This document shows positions 15,897-24,273 of a stretch of 39,512 bases of DNA, in pieces. The notes under the pieces were generated by a model. The model did not search any database. It saw only the letters and a list, made by a program, of their open reading frames with translations, and was not told the DNA's origin. A program made the position numbers and the translations under genes. Every line of letters begins with the position of its first letter. Position 1 is the first letter of the stretch. This DNA comes from CBDUXT01 sp965371245 (GTDB lineage Bacteria; Planctomycetota; Phycisphaerae; UBA1845), in the NCBI GenBank assembly GCA_965371245.1, contig CBDUXT010000057.1:1-39512 (forward strand), given 5' to 3'.

Positions 15897-16157
15897 TTAC
15901 TGACGGCGGCGGGAGCCAAGCCCCTCCGTCGCGTCGTCGAGCGCCACGATGCGGCCTAGCGGGACGCAGGGGTGGGTGTCCACCTCTACGTCGCTGATGA
16001 TAGTGATAAGGTAGCTCATCTCGACCGACTTCAAAAACGGATGTGCTTCTACGGCCAGCCTTGCGCAATCCCTCGGGCTGATGAGTAGGCGTTTCGGTTT
16101 TCGTCCTGTCGAATCTTCACGCTGGGCGATGGCGCGGATCAAGTCCGTTTCAGTCAT
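15897..16157 (-). CDS. small hypothetical protein of the accessory region
   Basis: 86 aa. TETDLIRAIAQREDSTGRKP, then KRLLISPRDCARLAVEAHPF, then VEVDTHPCVPLGRIVALDD. The layout (short helix, strand-helix, then a polar loop with a VPLGRI-type strand) is common in small phage genes, but I cannot name a family. The frame immediately upstream on this strand (to about 16240) also looks weakly coding and ends 2 nt before this start, so an upstream neighbour may have been lost. Confidence 0.45.
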   Translation of the reverse strand: MTETDLIRAIAQREDSTGRKPKRLLISPRDCARLAVEAHPFLKSVEMSYLITIISDVEVDTHPCVPLGRIVALDDATEGLGSRRRQ

Positions 16158-16259
16158 GGCCTAATCCCCACTCAACACCCGTTCGATCGCCTTCCGTGCC
16201 GCGTCCATGTCGCTCGGCCGGACGCTCAGCCCCTCACCCCAAGGGATGCCCCATCGCGA

Positions 16260-16287
16260 TGGACACCGGGTGCCCTGGACCTATCCT
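16260..16287 (+). promoter_or_regulatory. promoter for a leaderless-type mRNA
   Basis: TGGACA (16260-16265, five of six consensus bases), 16-nt spacer, TATCCT (16282-16287), then 7 nt to the ATG at 16295. No ribosome site lies between, so transcription should begin at or next to the start codon. Confidence 0.5.
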
Positions 16288-16294
16288 GCCGAGC

Positions 16295-16606
16295 ATGCCC
16301 GCCGCCCGCTTCATCCCAATGACCCTCCGCCGACCCACCGTCCTCGCGGCCCCCGTCATCCTCGTAGCCGCCGTCGCCTGGCTCGCCCCCCGGACACCCG
16401 AGACCCCGATCGAGGCCGCACGCCGGATCTGCGACTCGTGCGGGCTGTTCGAGGCCGAGGTGGACAAGATGATCGACGACATGCGGCAGAGCACCTTGAA
16501 CCGCGACCAGCTTCTCGACGCGTGCCGAGCGACGTACGCCGACTCAGGCGACGGGGAGGCGTGTATCGGCTGCTCGGAAGCGATCCTGGACGCGGCGGGG
16601 AAGTGA
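16295..16606 (+). CDS. membrane-anchored Cys-rich protein
   Basis: 103 aa. An N-terminal helix (VLAAPVILVAAVAWLA) anchors a polar domain with IEAARRICDSCGLFEAEVDK, LLDACRATY and EACIGCSEAIL. Five cysteines (two as C-x2-C) suggest metal or disulfide binding. The ATG at 16295 is chosen because a TGGACA/TATCCT promoter ends 7 nt before it; the frame is open further upstream but Pro/Cys-poor noise. Unrecognised family. The next gene, a secreted transglutaminase, follows after 108 nt. Confidence 0.5.
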   Translation: MPAARFIPMTLRRPTVLAAPVILVAAVAWLAPRTPETPIEAARRICDSCGLFEAEVDKMIDDMRQSTLNRDQLLDACRATYADSGDGEACIGCSEAILDAAGK

Positions 16607-16714
16607 TGGCCTGGGCGGCGGAAGTCTTCTTCGCTTGGATCGAGTGGGTCGTTGGGGTACGATTGCGACTTGAAGTCCGGTACCAGAGGAGCGTCGGCTA
16701 AGGAGGTTGGCGTC

Positions 16715-18643
16715 ATGTCATCTCAGCGATGGATCACTCCGTTTCTCTTGTGGGCCGCGCTTGGCTGCCGTGTGGGGGCAGCAGACCCGATCGTGCGGGA
16801 TGTTTGGCACGCGTTCACAGACGACAACGTGCGTTATGCCTACGAGCACACCCAGGTCGAACGTCAAACGGATGGGACGTATCGCTACACGACGGAGTCT
16901 CGGAGCCTCATCGACCTGTTCGGCGTTCAGCGACAGGAGCAGACGAGCCGCGGCGTGTACATCGTCTCATCGTCGTTACAACCAATCTCACTGAGTATCG
17001 AGGCGACGCAGTTGTCCGGCCCGGCTCGCATCACGGGACGGATCGAGGGCCGCACGCTGACTCTCACCACGAACCGCGCGGGCGAACAACGTCAAACTAG
17101 CCTCACGTTCGGCGAATCGACGCCCGCGATCTTCAGCGTCTCTCTCAACGACTGGCTCGCTACTTTGCCGCGCTCGACGACCGAGGCATCCGTCCAACTA
17201 ATCGACGAGGAGGGCATTCAGACGGCGACCGCCAAACGCTTGGAGGGTGACAAACCGGGATCGCGCTGGGACGTGACGTTTGGCGGCATCCGTGGCCGCA
17301 GTACGTTCGTGTTCGGTGCAGATGGGGTGCTACGCCGGATGGACTCCGTCGCTCCCGAGGCACACCTCGAACGTTGCACCGCCGAGGAGGCAACGGACCT
17401 TGAGTATCGAACGCTGGAAGGCAGGTACTTACTGACCTTCCCGGTCGATCGAAACATCGGCCCGTTACACCGCCTTGAGAGCCTCACCGTGACGCTGACC
17501 TGGCGCGACATTCCCCTCGACCAGTTCGCGCTCGAAGACGCGCGGCAGCAGCTCGTGGCATCGTCTGAGGAAGAGGGACGTTACACGGCTACTGTCAGAA
17601 TCGCCCCGCTCGATCCGGCGCCCGACGACGCACCCTTCCCTCTCACGGGCGACAAGTTCAAGCCCTACCTGGCCGAGACGTACTTCGTCAAGCCGTCACA
17701 TGATCGGATCAGGGAGACCGCGCGGCGCGTCGTCAAGGGGAGCAAGACCGGCCTCGAAGCGGTCCGAGCGCTAAGCCAGTGGGTCAACACCAACATCGAG
17801 GTCGAGATGATCACGGAGACGCTGTCCGGTCCGGAAGTCTTGGCCTGCAGGAAGGGCAAATGCACAGAGTACGCTACGTTGTTTGCCTCGCTGGCGCGCT
17901 CGGTGGGCATTCCGACACGCATCGCCCTCGGTGACCGCATGGTCGGCGGGCAATGGGCCGGTCACATGTGGAACGAGGTGTTCGTGGGACGCTGGATTCC
18001 CGTCGATGCCGGCGCGAACGAAGTCGGAGATTCCTTCACGCTTCTAAAGTTCGTCCATAGTGACACGGTGGATGGCACACAGCCACTACGTTGGAAGCTC
18101 GTGGACAGCCTCAGTATCGCGATCACCGACTTTGAGTCCCGCCCGTCGGCGGTGACGGAGAAATACACGACGGGCATTGAGGGCCGCGTCTACACGAACA
18201 CGGACCACGCCTGCCGATTGACCGCGCCGGTGGAGACGTGGACGATCGAAGATAAATCGAAGCCGGGGGTTTACATGGTGCGCTTCGTCATCCCCGGGGC
18301 TGATGACGTCTTGATCCACTTCGTCGCCTTCGCGCTTCCCGGTGGGGCAGGCCCCGAGGTGATCGTCAACCCACGTCTGAAACTGTTTCAAGGAACGTAC
18401 AAGAAGTTCGAGCTTCTTCGGAACGAGGCGAAAACGATCAAAGGTGCGAAGGGACACACGCTCCGGTTTCGCCGAGCGCCCAAGGGCGACGAAACCGGCA
18501 CCATGCTGACGACCGAGTACGTGTGGGTAAGTGAGTCCAGGGGCTACCTCCTAAACCTCATCGCCGAGGAGAGCGCCCATCAGAAGCACGGCGCGGATTT
18601 CGAGCGCCTTCTGGAGAGCTTCGAGTTCCTCACTGAGAAGTAG
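16715..18643 (+). CDS. secreted transglutaminase-like cysteine protease superfamily protein
   Basis: 642 aa. TAAGGAGG gives the ATG at 16715. The N-terminus is a signal peptide (WITPFLLWAALGCRVGAA). Residues about 30-330 are beta-rich, with no named domain. The core carries the transglutaminase-like triad: C383 in GKCTEYATLFASLARSVGIP, H417 in WAGHMWNEVFVG and D431 in PVDAGAN. The C-terminal about 150 residues are again beta-rich. Such enzymes cut, cross-link or amidate proteins or peptides outside the cytosol; the substrate is unknown. It is an unusual cargo for a phage remnant and may be a transferred chromosomal gene. Confidence 0.85.
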   Translation: MSSQRWITPFLLWAALGCRVGAADPIVRDVWHAFTDDNVRYAYEHTQVERQTDGTYRYTTESRSLIDLFGVQRQEQTSRGVYIVSSSLQPISLSIEATQLSGPARITGRIEGRTLTLTTNRAGEQRQTSLTFGESTPAIFSVSLNDWLATLPRSTTEASVQLIDEEGIQTATAKRLEGDKPGSRWDVTFGGIRGRSTFVFGADGVLRRMDSVAPEAHLERCTAEEATDLEYRTLEGRYLLTFPVDRNIGPLHRLESLTVTLTWRDIPLDQFALEDARQQLVASSEEEGRYTATVRIAPLDPAPDDAPFPLTGDKFKPYLAETYFVKPSHDRIRETARRVVKGSKTGLEAVRALSQWVNTNIEVEMITETLSGPEVLACRKGKCTEYATLFASLARSVGIPTRIALGDRMVGGQWAGHMWNEVFVGRWIPVDAGANEVGDSFTLLKFVHSDTVDGTQPLRWKLVDSLSIAITDFESRPSAVTEKYTTGIEGRVYTNTDHACRLTAPVETWTIEDKSKPGVYMVRFVIPGADDVLIHFVAFALPGGAGPEVIVNPRLKLFQGTYKKFELLRNEAKTIKGAKGHTLRFRRAPKGDETGTMLTTEYVWVSESRGYLLNLIAEESAHQKHGADFERLLESFEFLTEK

Positions 18644-18676
18644 CGTGGGTGCGAGACGACTCGCTGCTTGCAGTGA

Positions 18677-18751
18677 TCAGGATTCGATGATCTCGATACG
18701 CGACCACGCTAGACAGAGGGCTACGGCCATCAGTGCGATCGACATGCCCAT
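18677..18751 (-). CDS. possible 24-aa membrane microprotein
   Basis: MGMSIALMAVALCLAWSRIE plus IIES, one hydrophobic helix. No clear ribosome site. The frame is open upstream with an acidic stretch (DDDAVFCDDESALVI). Listed because several similar single-helix peptides lie in this region; it could be chance. Confidence 0.25.
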   Translation of the reverse strand: MGMSIALMAVALCLAWSRIEIIES

Positions 18752-18800
18752 GATCACGAGCGCGGACTCGTCGTCACAGAAGACGGCGTCGTCGTCGTGA

Positions 18801-19010
18801 TCGGGAACCCGCGCCCAAGCCCTCATCGACACGCTCGAAGCCGATCCCGGCAAGGTGCCGGCGTACTTCATGTTCCTTGAGAACGTGATCGCCTGGCTGA
18901 TGGACGAGACGCTGGAGAGCACGGACGCCGACGAGAAAGCTCGGCTTGAGGCGACGGAAGCGAGGACGCGGCTGGTGTTCAAGCGGTACGAGGCGATGCA
19001 CCGGAATTGA
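18801..19010 (+). pseudogene. 3' part of a broken gene
   Basis: The plus frame from 18801 reads as protein: AQALIDTLEADPGKVPAYFM, ENVIAWLMDETLESTDADEK, ARLEATEARTRLVFKRYEAM. An in-frame TGA (18798-18800) stands just upstream, and the adjoining frame (GLVVTEDGVVVVIGNPR) looks like the missing 5' part, pointing to a frameshift near 18800. A GTG at 18855 or ATG at 18870 could give a short product. Helical and acidic; family not recognised. Confidence 0.45.
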
Positions 19011-19017
19011 GGGGGGC

Positions 19018-19575
19018 GTGGGCGACACGCACTTGAGCAGCTTACTCGAAGGCCAAGATGTCGCATGTCCGTCGTGCGACTACAACCTTCGAGGGAATGC
19101 AACGGGAAGCTGCCCTGAGTGTGGCACCACGTTGGGGTTGGCGGTCGTCCCTGTCGGCGGGACAGGCCCACGGGTGATCCGTGGGCGACTAGCCTGGATA
19201 CGCTTCGGCCTCATTGTGCTGGACTGGGCTGGGTCACTTGCGTTCTCTGCCCAATTCCTTCATGACGAAGGGCGCTTACCGCGAGCCCTGGCGACGACGG
19301 GCGGCCTGGCGGCTGTTTTGGGTCTGGCGGCCATTGCGTCGGTTTTTGCCTTCCGAAGAATTCACTTTGCCCTCGGGATCGTCTTCTTTGGTTTTGTGGC
19401 AATGGCGTGTTGTGTTCCCATCGTCACCGGTACCTTGCATACTATCTGGATGCCAATCGAGGAGTGGGCTATCTTCTCCGGGTTCTTCGCCATTAGCATC
19501 GCTGGAATCGCCGTCGAAGTCGCCTGTGATCGACGGTCGCGGGCCATAAGCGTCTTGGCCGAACCGCATGGCTAG
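19018..19575 (+). CDS. membrane protein with N-terminal zinc ribbon
   Basis: 185 aa. The GTG start at 19018 follows a G-rich ribosome site. The ribbon comes first here: CPSCDYNLRGNATGSCPECG at about residues 17-36. Then come four predicted membrane helices (for example FGLIVLDWAGSLAFSAQFL, GLAAVLGLAAIASVFAF, ALGIVFFGFVAMACCVPIV, WAIFSGFFAISIAGIAVEV). The same CxxC-x11-CxxC motif is C-terminal in the three relatives. Zinc binding is inferred; role unknown. Confidence 0.65.
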   Translation: MGDTHLSSLLEGQDVACPSCDYNLRGNATGSCPECGTTLGLAVVPVGGTGPRVIRGRLAWIRFGLIVLDWAGSLAFSAQFLHDEGRLPRALATTGGLAAVLGLAAIASVFAFRRIHFALGIVFFGFVAMACCVPIVTGTLHTIWMPIEEWAIFSGFFAISIAGIAVEVACDRRSRAISVLAEPHG

Positions 19576-19649
19576 ACACCAGGCAACGCCGTCCCATCGA
19601 TGAAGGGCGGGTATCGCCATCGAAGACGTGGAGCCGTGAGACAGGCAGA

Positions 19650-20105
19650 ATGATCCGCAAGGCCACCATCGTCGCGTGTACCGTCGTCGCTGCCGGCATG
19701 GCGGCGCTCGGAATCATTCAGCCGGAGACGCCGTACGACCTGAACGCGGTCAGCCCGAACTATAAGGTCTGGCTCAGCGAAGGGTTCCTGTTCGTCACGA
19801 TCCAGAGAGACCTTCGGCCCACGGGGTGGACCGGCTACGTTGAACATCGAGAGGGTGCGTTCCCCGGCGTCGTGTACGGCCGCATCCACGCAATAGGCGG
19901 GCAGCGCACGCTGATCCTGGGCGTTGCGGGGTGGTTGCTCGCGGTGCTGTTCGGCGTGTACCCGGCACTCGTGCTCGTTCGCGACCGAGTGCTGATACTG
20001 CGACGCCGGCGAGACGGGTTGTGCGTCAAGTGCGGATACGATCTCACCGGGAACGTCAGCGGGCGGTGTTCGGAGTGTGGGGTCGGGGTCGAGCGGGTTC
20101 GCTGA
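19650..20105 (+). CDS. membrane protein with C-terminal zinc ribbon
   Basis: 151 aa. Helix 1 is ATIVACTVVAAGMAALGII. A polar domain with aromatic residues follows, then helix 2 (LILGVAGWLLAVLFGVYPAL), a basic linker (LILRRRRDG) and CVKCGYDLTGNVSGRCSECG. The start MIRKATIV matches MVRKAIIV of the gene at 11930, so the two are paralogues. It lies 74 nt after the N-terminal-ribbon gene, so both may be one transcript. The ATG has no clear ribosome site. Function unknown. Confidence 0.65.
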   Translation: MIRKATIVACTVVAAGMAALGIIQPETPYDLNAVSPNYKVWLSEGFLFVTIQRDLRPTGWTGYVEHREGAFPGVVYGRIHAIGGQRTLILGVAGWLLAVLFGVYPALVLVRDRVLILRRRRDGLCVKCGYDLTGNVSGRCSECGVGVERVR

Positions 20106-20239
20106 GCCTCAAGAAGCGTGGTCGGAGAGGTTGGCAAGCGGCCGGAGCTACCGCCGGCCTCACTCACCGCGTAAGATGGTATCTTGAGCTGCCGCGTGAA
20201 GCACAGTCACCGCGGCGATAGGAAAGGAGCCTGAGACCG

Positions 20240-20920
20240 GTGCCATTCCCCGACGATGAGGCGACGGCGAAGTGCCCATGGTGTGGGGCGTTCTGCGCCT
20301 TCGGGAGTTTGATCGACCAGAATCTCCGGAGCCGCAGTGCCGACAACATGGTCCATAGGGTTAGGGTTAGCGTTTGCAGGTCGTGCTGGTTCCCACTGAT
20401 TGCGCACACCACGTTCGACAGGCGCAATCCGGTCGCCGTTCAGGCCGAGCGTATCTACCCGGAGTCGCCAACGCGCGACCTGGCGCCGCCTCTGGTTCGA
20501 GAGTCGAACGCCGATCTTGCCCACGATTTCGACGAGGCGGTCGCTTGTGAGCCACACAGTAAGCAGGCTGCCGTTGTTCTGCTGGCTCGGTGTGCGAACC
20601 AGATCCTGGTCGAGCACTGCAATGCCAAGAAGCAAGAGTGCCTGTACGACCAAGTTCAGAGTGCGATCGCCGCGAAGAAGGTTTCTGTTCCGCTTCACGA
20701 TCTCCTGGACGGTGCCCACAACCCACGGAACCAAGTCGGCCACGTTTGGTATGACGCAGACGGCGACCTCGTCAGGGTCACGGAGGACGACGCCGTTTGG
20801 TGGTTCGAAATCGTTGAGCAAATGTTCGATGAGTTCTATATCGAGCCCAAGAAACGAGCCGAGCGGGCTGATCGCGTCGCGGGCATGCGATTGGCAAAGA
20901 AACAGGGTGACAAGACCTGA
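20240..20920 (+). CDS. DUF4145-type protein with N-terminal zinc finger
   Basis: 226 aa. GTG start 10 nt after AAAGGAG. The N-terminus has a zinc-finger-like pair, CPWCGAFC (from C12) and CRSCW (C46, C49). Residues about 80-200 follow the DUF4145 pattern: RIYPESP, DEAVACEPHSKQAAVVLLAR, CANQILVEHC, HDLLDGAHNPRNQVGH, then a VTEDDAVWWFEIVEQMFDEF helix. DUF4145 domains occur in restriction and other defence-linked proteins as helical modules without known catalysis. The location beside an integrase agrees with a defence or mobile role, but this is inference. Confidence 0.7.
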   Translation: MPFPDDEATAKCPWCGAFCAFGSLIDQNLRSRSADNMVHRVRVSVCRSCWFPLIAHTTFDRRNPVAVQAERIYPESPTRDLAPPLVRESNADLAHDFDEAVACEPHSKQAAVVLLARCANQILVEHCNAKKQECLYDQVQSAIAAKKVSVPLHDLLDGAHNPRNQVGHVWYDADGDLVRVTEDDAVWWFEIVEQMFDEFYIEPKKRAERADRVAGMRLAKKQGDKT

Positions 20921-21191
20921 CCCGTCCTGGAGCCACGACCTCATCCCCTTCACGCTCCAGCCGCCGTGTACGCCGTCCCCACGTCCTCTGACGCGATCTC
21001 GCCGCTTCCGTGCCCGTTTCACCCGTCCGGACGTTGCGTCGCTTGGACGGTAACGCTGGGCCTTCTGGGGCCGTGTGTGAGGTTTTTGTTCGGGAACGTC
21101 TCTACAGTCGGAATCGTCCCCGCGTAAAGCGCTTACTTCCCGACGAATCTGCTCGCTTTCCTCCTGCCGAAAGAGCCCTCTTCGAAACCTT

Positions 21192-21880
21192 GTGAGCGGC
21201 TCGGTGGCGGCAGAACGCGAGCGGTATCTCAAGCCGGAGGAAGCCAACACGGTCCTTGAGGCCTGCCCGGATGTTCGCTGGCGGGTGTTGGTCGGTCTTG
21301 CACGGTTCGGCGGACTGCGATGCCCCAGTGAGACACACATCCTCACCTGGGCGGACATCGACTGGGATCGGGGACGGATGACGGTGCGGAGCCCCAAGAC
21401 GGAGCGGTTCGAACAACATCGGCAACGGGTCGTCCCGATCGGCCCGAAACTTCGGCCGTTGCTCCAGGACGCTTTCCACGCGGCTGAGGACGGGCAAGAG
21501 GGGGTTGTCGGGCTTTCCCGGAACAACATGCGGCGGCAAACACAGGTGATCCTGAAGCGAGCGGGCCTGGAACCCTTCGGCCGGTGCTTCCAGGTCTTCC
21601 GACAAGGCTGCGAAACCGAATGGGCGATGACGCTGCCTCAGCATGCGGTGTCGGCGTGGATGGGGCACTCGGAAGCCGTGAGCCGGAAGCATTATCTACA
21701 GGTGCCCGACGAGATTTTCGATCGGGCGGCGGGACACGATCCGGCGAACCCGAAGCACTGCATATGCGCTGCAGCAAGCTCTCGCATCGGCTCGCGCGGA
21801 CTCGCAACGGACACGAGTGCCACGAGCGCGTCACATCAAGAAAACACTACAAATACAGCTTCAAGAGCCCCAAACAGCGA
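21192..21880 (+). pseudogene. tyrosine recombinase/integrase, catalytic half only
   Basis: The catalytic domain is recognisable: R43 in FGGLRCPSE, K69 in VRSPKTE, R137 in FQVFRQGCETEWA, H159 in WMGHSE and the nucleophile Y168 in SRKHYLQVPDEIFDRA. The GTG start has no ribosome site, and the about 130-residue core-binding N-terminal domain is absent, so the gene is truncated. There is no stop: the frame runs through the antisense of tRNA-Arg and into the methyltransferase, ending at 23081 (629 codons), so a caller may report one fusion. A relative is at 36954-37394. It probably integrated the left-hand element at this tRNA. Confidence 0.7.
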
Positions 21881-21954
21881 TGCGCCGGGCGGGACTCGAA
21901 CCCACGACCGTCGGATTAGAAATCCGATGCTCTATCCACCTGAGCTACCGGCGC
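21881..21954 (-). tRNA. tRNA-Arg(TCT)
   Basis: Complete cloverleaf on the minus strand: acceptor GCGCCGG/CCGGCGC, D-arm GCTC...GAGC, anticodon stem TCGGA/TCCGA with loop TTTCTAA (anticodon TCT), T-arm GTGGG-TTCGAGT-CCCGC, discriminator A, no encoded CCA. Its 3' end faces the truncated integrase, the usual position of an integration site. Confidence 0.95.
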
Positions 21955-22107
21955 CCCGCCCTACCCTTATAGCCCGGACCGTTGGTCTTGGGAAGGCGGG
22001 CAGACCGTCGGCGCTGTCCGGCTCCCGGGTGGTGAGGGACGCATCGCGACGCGGCGGCCTGGTACTTGAGCGGGCGGCGACGGGCCCTCGCGGCTGGGAT
22101 ACGGCGG

Positions 22108-22136
22108 TTGAGCCCTGGCGCGTCAACAGCTATCTT
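22108..22136 (+). promoter_or_regulatory. sigma70-like promoter for a leaderless-type mRNA
   Basis: TTGAGC (22108-22113), exactly 17 nt, TATCTT (22131-22136), then 6 nt to the ATG at 22143. No Shine-Dalgarno. This is the best-formed member of the leaderless-type set in the window. Confidence 0.6.
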
Positions 22137-22142
22137 TTGTCC

Positions 22143-23081
22143 ATGACCCCGTCGATGACTCCACTGGCCCCGCAACCACTCCGCGCGACGTTTTCCGAAT
22201 GCCTTCGCGATCAAGACACCATCGTGGGGTGGATCAACGAAGTCACGGGGCGAGCCGAAGCCGATGTGCGGCGTCGCCTGCGCGCAGAATTCCGGAGCCC
22301 GGGTTCCACCGTCACGTGCGCTCTTCGCGAGTCCGGCGTTGAGCGATACGTGTGGTCGGACGCATTGGCGCGTTTCTACGAGCGGACCGACGCGTTCCTT
22401 TATGAGTTGGTCATCTGGAATCTCAATCGGATCAAGGGGTGGATGCGCCGGGCCGTTGCGCGGCACTTGAATCGCGAGAACGGGCGCGGACTGGACGTGT
22501 TGAACATCGGCGATGGGTTGGGGTTCGACTCGGTCTACCTGGCCCAGGCGGGGCACCGGATGACCTATTTCGAGCTTCCCGGCTGCACCGAGGCGTTCGC
22601 CCGCCGGGTCTTCGCGGATGGCGCTCCGGCGGTGTCAGTCGTGACCGATCCAGCCCACCTAACGGCGGGCCGGTACGACGCCGTCGTGTGTCTGGACGTG
22701 TTGGAGCACGTCCCGGATCCGCCGGCGTTCGTGAAAACGATCGCCGATTACCTGCGCCCCGGTGGACGACTCATCGTCAACGCACCCTTCATGGTGATTC
22801 ACCCCACCACTGCGACGCATCTGAAGTCGAACCGCAAGTACAGCGGCTGTCTGAAGCTCTACGAACGTCATGGCTTCAGGCTGATCGACGGTGAGATCGG
22901 GTGGAACCCCATCGTGCTCAGGAAAGTCGGAAGTGATCAGCGCGACGGCTCGTTGATGAGCCCGAAGCTCCTAGCGCTGCGCGTGGCCGGTTGCGTGCTG
23001 GCCATGGGTCGCGCACCGATCCTTCCCTTGGACCTGGCCGACGGCTTCCGTCGATTGCTGGGTCAATGGTTCGACGAATAG
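22143..23081 (+). CDS. class I SAM-dependent methyltransferase
   Basis: 312 aa. The Rossmann methyltransferase core begins near residue 118: LDVLNIGDGLGFDSVYLAQA (motif I), an acidic residue in YFELPG, RYDAVVCLDVLEHVPDPPAF (motif IV region) and DYLRPGGRLIVNAPF. The N-terminal about 110 residues are helical. Motif I has NIGDGLG in place of the usual VGCGxG, which is a little unusual. The start is set at ATG 22143 by the promoter 6 nt upstream; the frame is open far upstream only because the truncated integrase shares it. It lies beside glycosyltransferases and another methyltransferase, suggesting modification of a surface glycan or lipid. Confidence 0.8.
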   Translation: MTPSMTPLAPQPLRATFSECLRDQDTIVGWINEVTGRAEADVRRRLRAEFRSPGSTVTCALRESGVERYVWSDALARFYERTDAFLYELVIWNLNRIKGWMRRAVARHLNRENGRGLDVLNIGDGLGFDSVYLAQAGHRMTYFELPGCTEAFARRVFADGAPAVSVVTDPAHLTAGRYDAVVCLDVLEHVPDPPAFVKTIADYLRPGGRLIVNAPFMVIHPTTATHLKSNRKYSGCLKLYERHGFRLIDGEIGWNPIVLRKVGSDQRDGSLMSPKLLALRVAGCVLAMGRAPILPLDLADGFRRLLGQWFDE

Positions 23082-23094
23082 AGGACGGTCGGCG

Positions 23095-24234
23095 TCAGAC
23101 CGAGGTGTAGCTGCGGTCGCGCCAGACGACGCCCTTGCGATGGAAGACCACGAAGGAGCGAGCGAAAATCCACCACCAGCCGATTTCTCGCACCGGGTTG
23201 AGGAAGGTGATGTACCACGGTTCGCGAAAATGCCACGCGATGCCGGCGAACGTCACGTGCATCAGCACCAGCGAAATCGTCGCCGGAATGCTCACGAAAC
23301 CGGTGGCGAGCGACGCAACAAAGCCGTAGTACGGCAGGAGGCTGAGCACCGTTCCGGCGAGATAGAACAACGGGAGCAGATAGGGTTTGTCGCGGATGGT
23401 GGGAAACGTGGTCTTGCCAAAGCCCCGGATCGTTTCGGCCGCGCCGTCGTACATGCGCAGCTTGATGAGCGGTCCCGAATAGGCGGTCACCAGCTTGAAC
23501 CCGGCCGCTTTGACGTAGTACCCGATCGCCAGGTCATCGACGACTTCGCGCTTGAGGCAGGCGAACCCTCCCACCGCGTCGAGGGCGTCGCGCCGTATCA
23601 GGTTGAAGACGGGCGACCCGGTCGCGAACAGCTTGCTCCTGGAATGGTTGACCAGAAAGAGCGGCGTGACGGCGAAGAAAAAGAAGTTCACGCTCGACAT
23701 GAGCACGCCCTCGAGTACGCCGCTGGACTCCACACGAGGCCTCAGCACCGACATGGCCGCGTCTCTTTCGAGCGCGAAAGCCAACCCGCGCCTCAGCACA
23801 TCAGGGGCGAACCGGGCGTCGGCATCGACCATGAGGATCCATTCGCCGGTCGCCTGGGCGAGACCGGCCTGTAGGGCATTGGGCTTGCCAAGCCATCCCT
23901 CCGGCGGGTTCTGTCCGCTGGCGACTTTGAGATGCGTGAATTTCTTCTGGAGGTCCGCCAGAATCCGCGGCGTGGCGTCGGTGGACCGGTCATCGACGAC
24001 GATCACTTCGAAGTTCGGATACGCCTGTTCGCAAAAGCCGGTCACGGCTTCACCGATGTGCCACTCTTCGTTCCGCGCCGGTACGACGAAGGAGACGAAG
24101 GGCCACCGCTTGGGTTCGGGCAGCTCGAGTTTGGCGATGTTGGGCACCAGCACGCAGTTGATCACGCCCTGCACCAGGAACACGATCCACAGGCCGGCAC
24201 CGATCCAAAGCGGGATTTCAAGCCAAAGAGACAT
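23095..24234 (-). CDS. family 2 glycosyltransferase, membrane-bound
   Basis: 379 aa. An N-terminal helix (EIPLWIGAGLWIVFLVQGVI) precedes a GT-A fold: VSFVVPARNEEWHIGEAV, FEVIVVDDRSTDATPRI, PPEGWLGKPNALQAGLAQA, the metal-binding DxD in ILMVDADARF, and the acceptor or catalytic region KREVVDDLAIG. Three to four C-terminal helices follow (LLPLFYLAGTVLSLLPYYGF and others). The PEGWxGKxxAL segment is typical of carotenoid/hopanoid-type GT2 enzymes such as HpnB or CrtQ relatives, so a lipid acceptor is likely. A promoter (TTGACC-N16-GATAAT) lies just upstream with no Shine-Dalgarno. Convergent with the methyltransferase (13-nt gap). Confidence 0.85.
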   Translation of the reverse strand: MSLWLEIPLWIGAGLWIVFLVQGVINCVLVPNIAKLELPEPKRWPFVSFVVPARNEEWHIGEAVTGFCEQAYPNFEVIVVDDRSTDATPRILADLQKKFTHLKVASGQNPPEGWLGKPNALQAGLAQATGEWILMVDADARFAPDVLRRGLAFALERDAAMSVLRPRVESSGVLEGVLMSSVNFFFFAVTPLFLVNHSRSKLFATGSPVFNLIRRDALDAVGGFACLKREVVDDLAIGYYVKAAGFKLVTAYSGPLIKLRMYDGAAETIRGFGKTTFPTIRDKPYLLPLFYLAGTVLSLLPYYGFVASLATGFVSIPATISLVLMHVTFAGIAWHFREPWYITFLNPVREIGWWWIFARSFVVFHRKGVVWRDRSYTSV

Positions 24235-24245
24235 TGTGGCTGCGG

Positions 24246-24273
24246 ATTATCGAGGCGGCGCTCTGTCGGTCAA
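24246..24273 (-). promoter_or_regulatory. promoter of the GT2 gene, very short leader
   Basis: On the minus strand: TTGACC (24268-24273), 16-nt spacer, GATAAT (24246-24251), then 11 nt to the ATG at 24234. The leader would be about 3-5 nt and holds no ribosome site. Confidence 0.55.

Noticed and set aside
15736..15903. 55-aa plus frame with a hydrophobic N-terminus (MLRRFLLIATFIYFY...)
   Set aside because: The hydrophobic part is simply the translation of the 10-bp A/T repeats, and the region is better read as the promoter of the minus-strand pair.
16160..16256. Minus-strand frame ending MDAARKAIERVLSGD just before the gene at 16157
   Set aside because: Looks weakly coding but too short and without a start; could be the tail of a lost phage gene, not enough to annotate.
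20207..21529. Minus-strand open frame of 440 codons
   Set aside because: Runs antisense to both the DUF4145 gene and the integrase fragment; no recognisable motifs, and crosses an evident intergenic gap.
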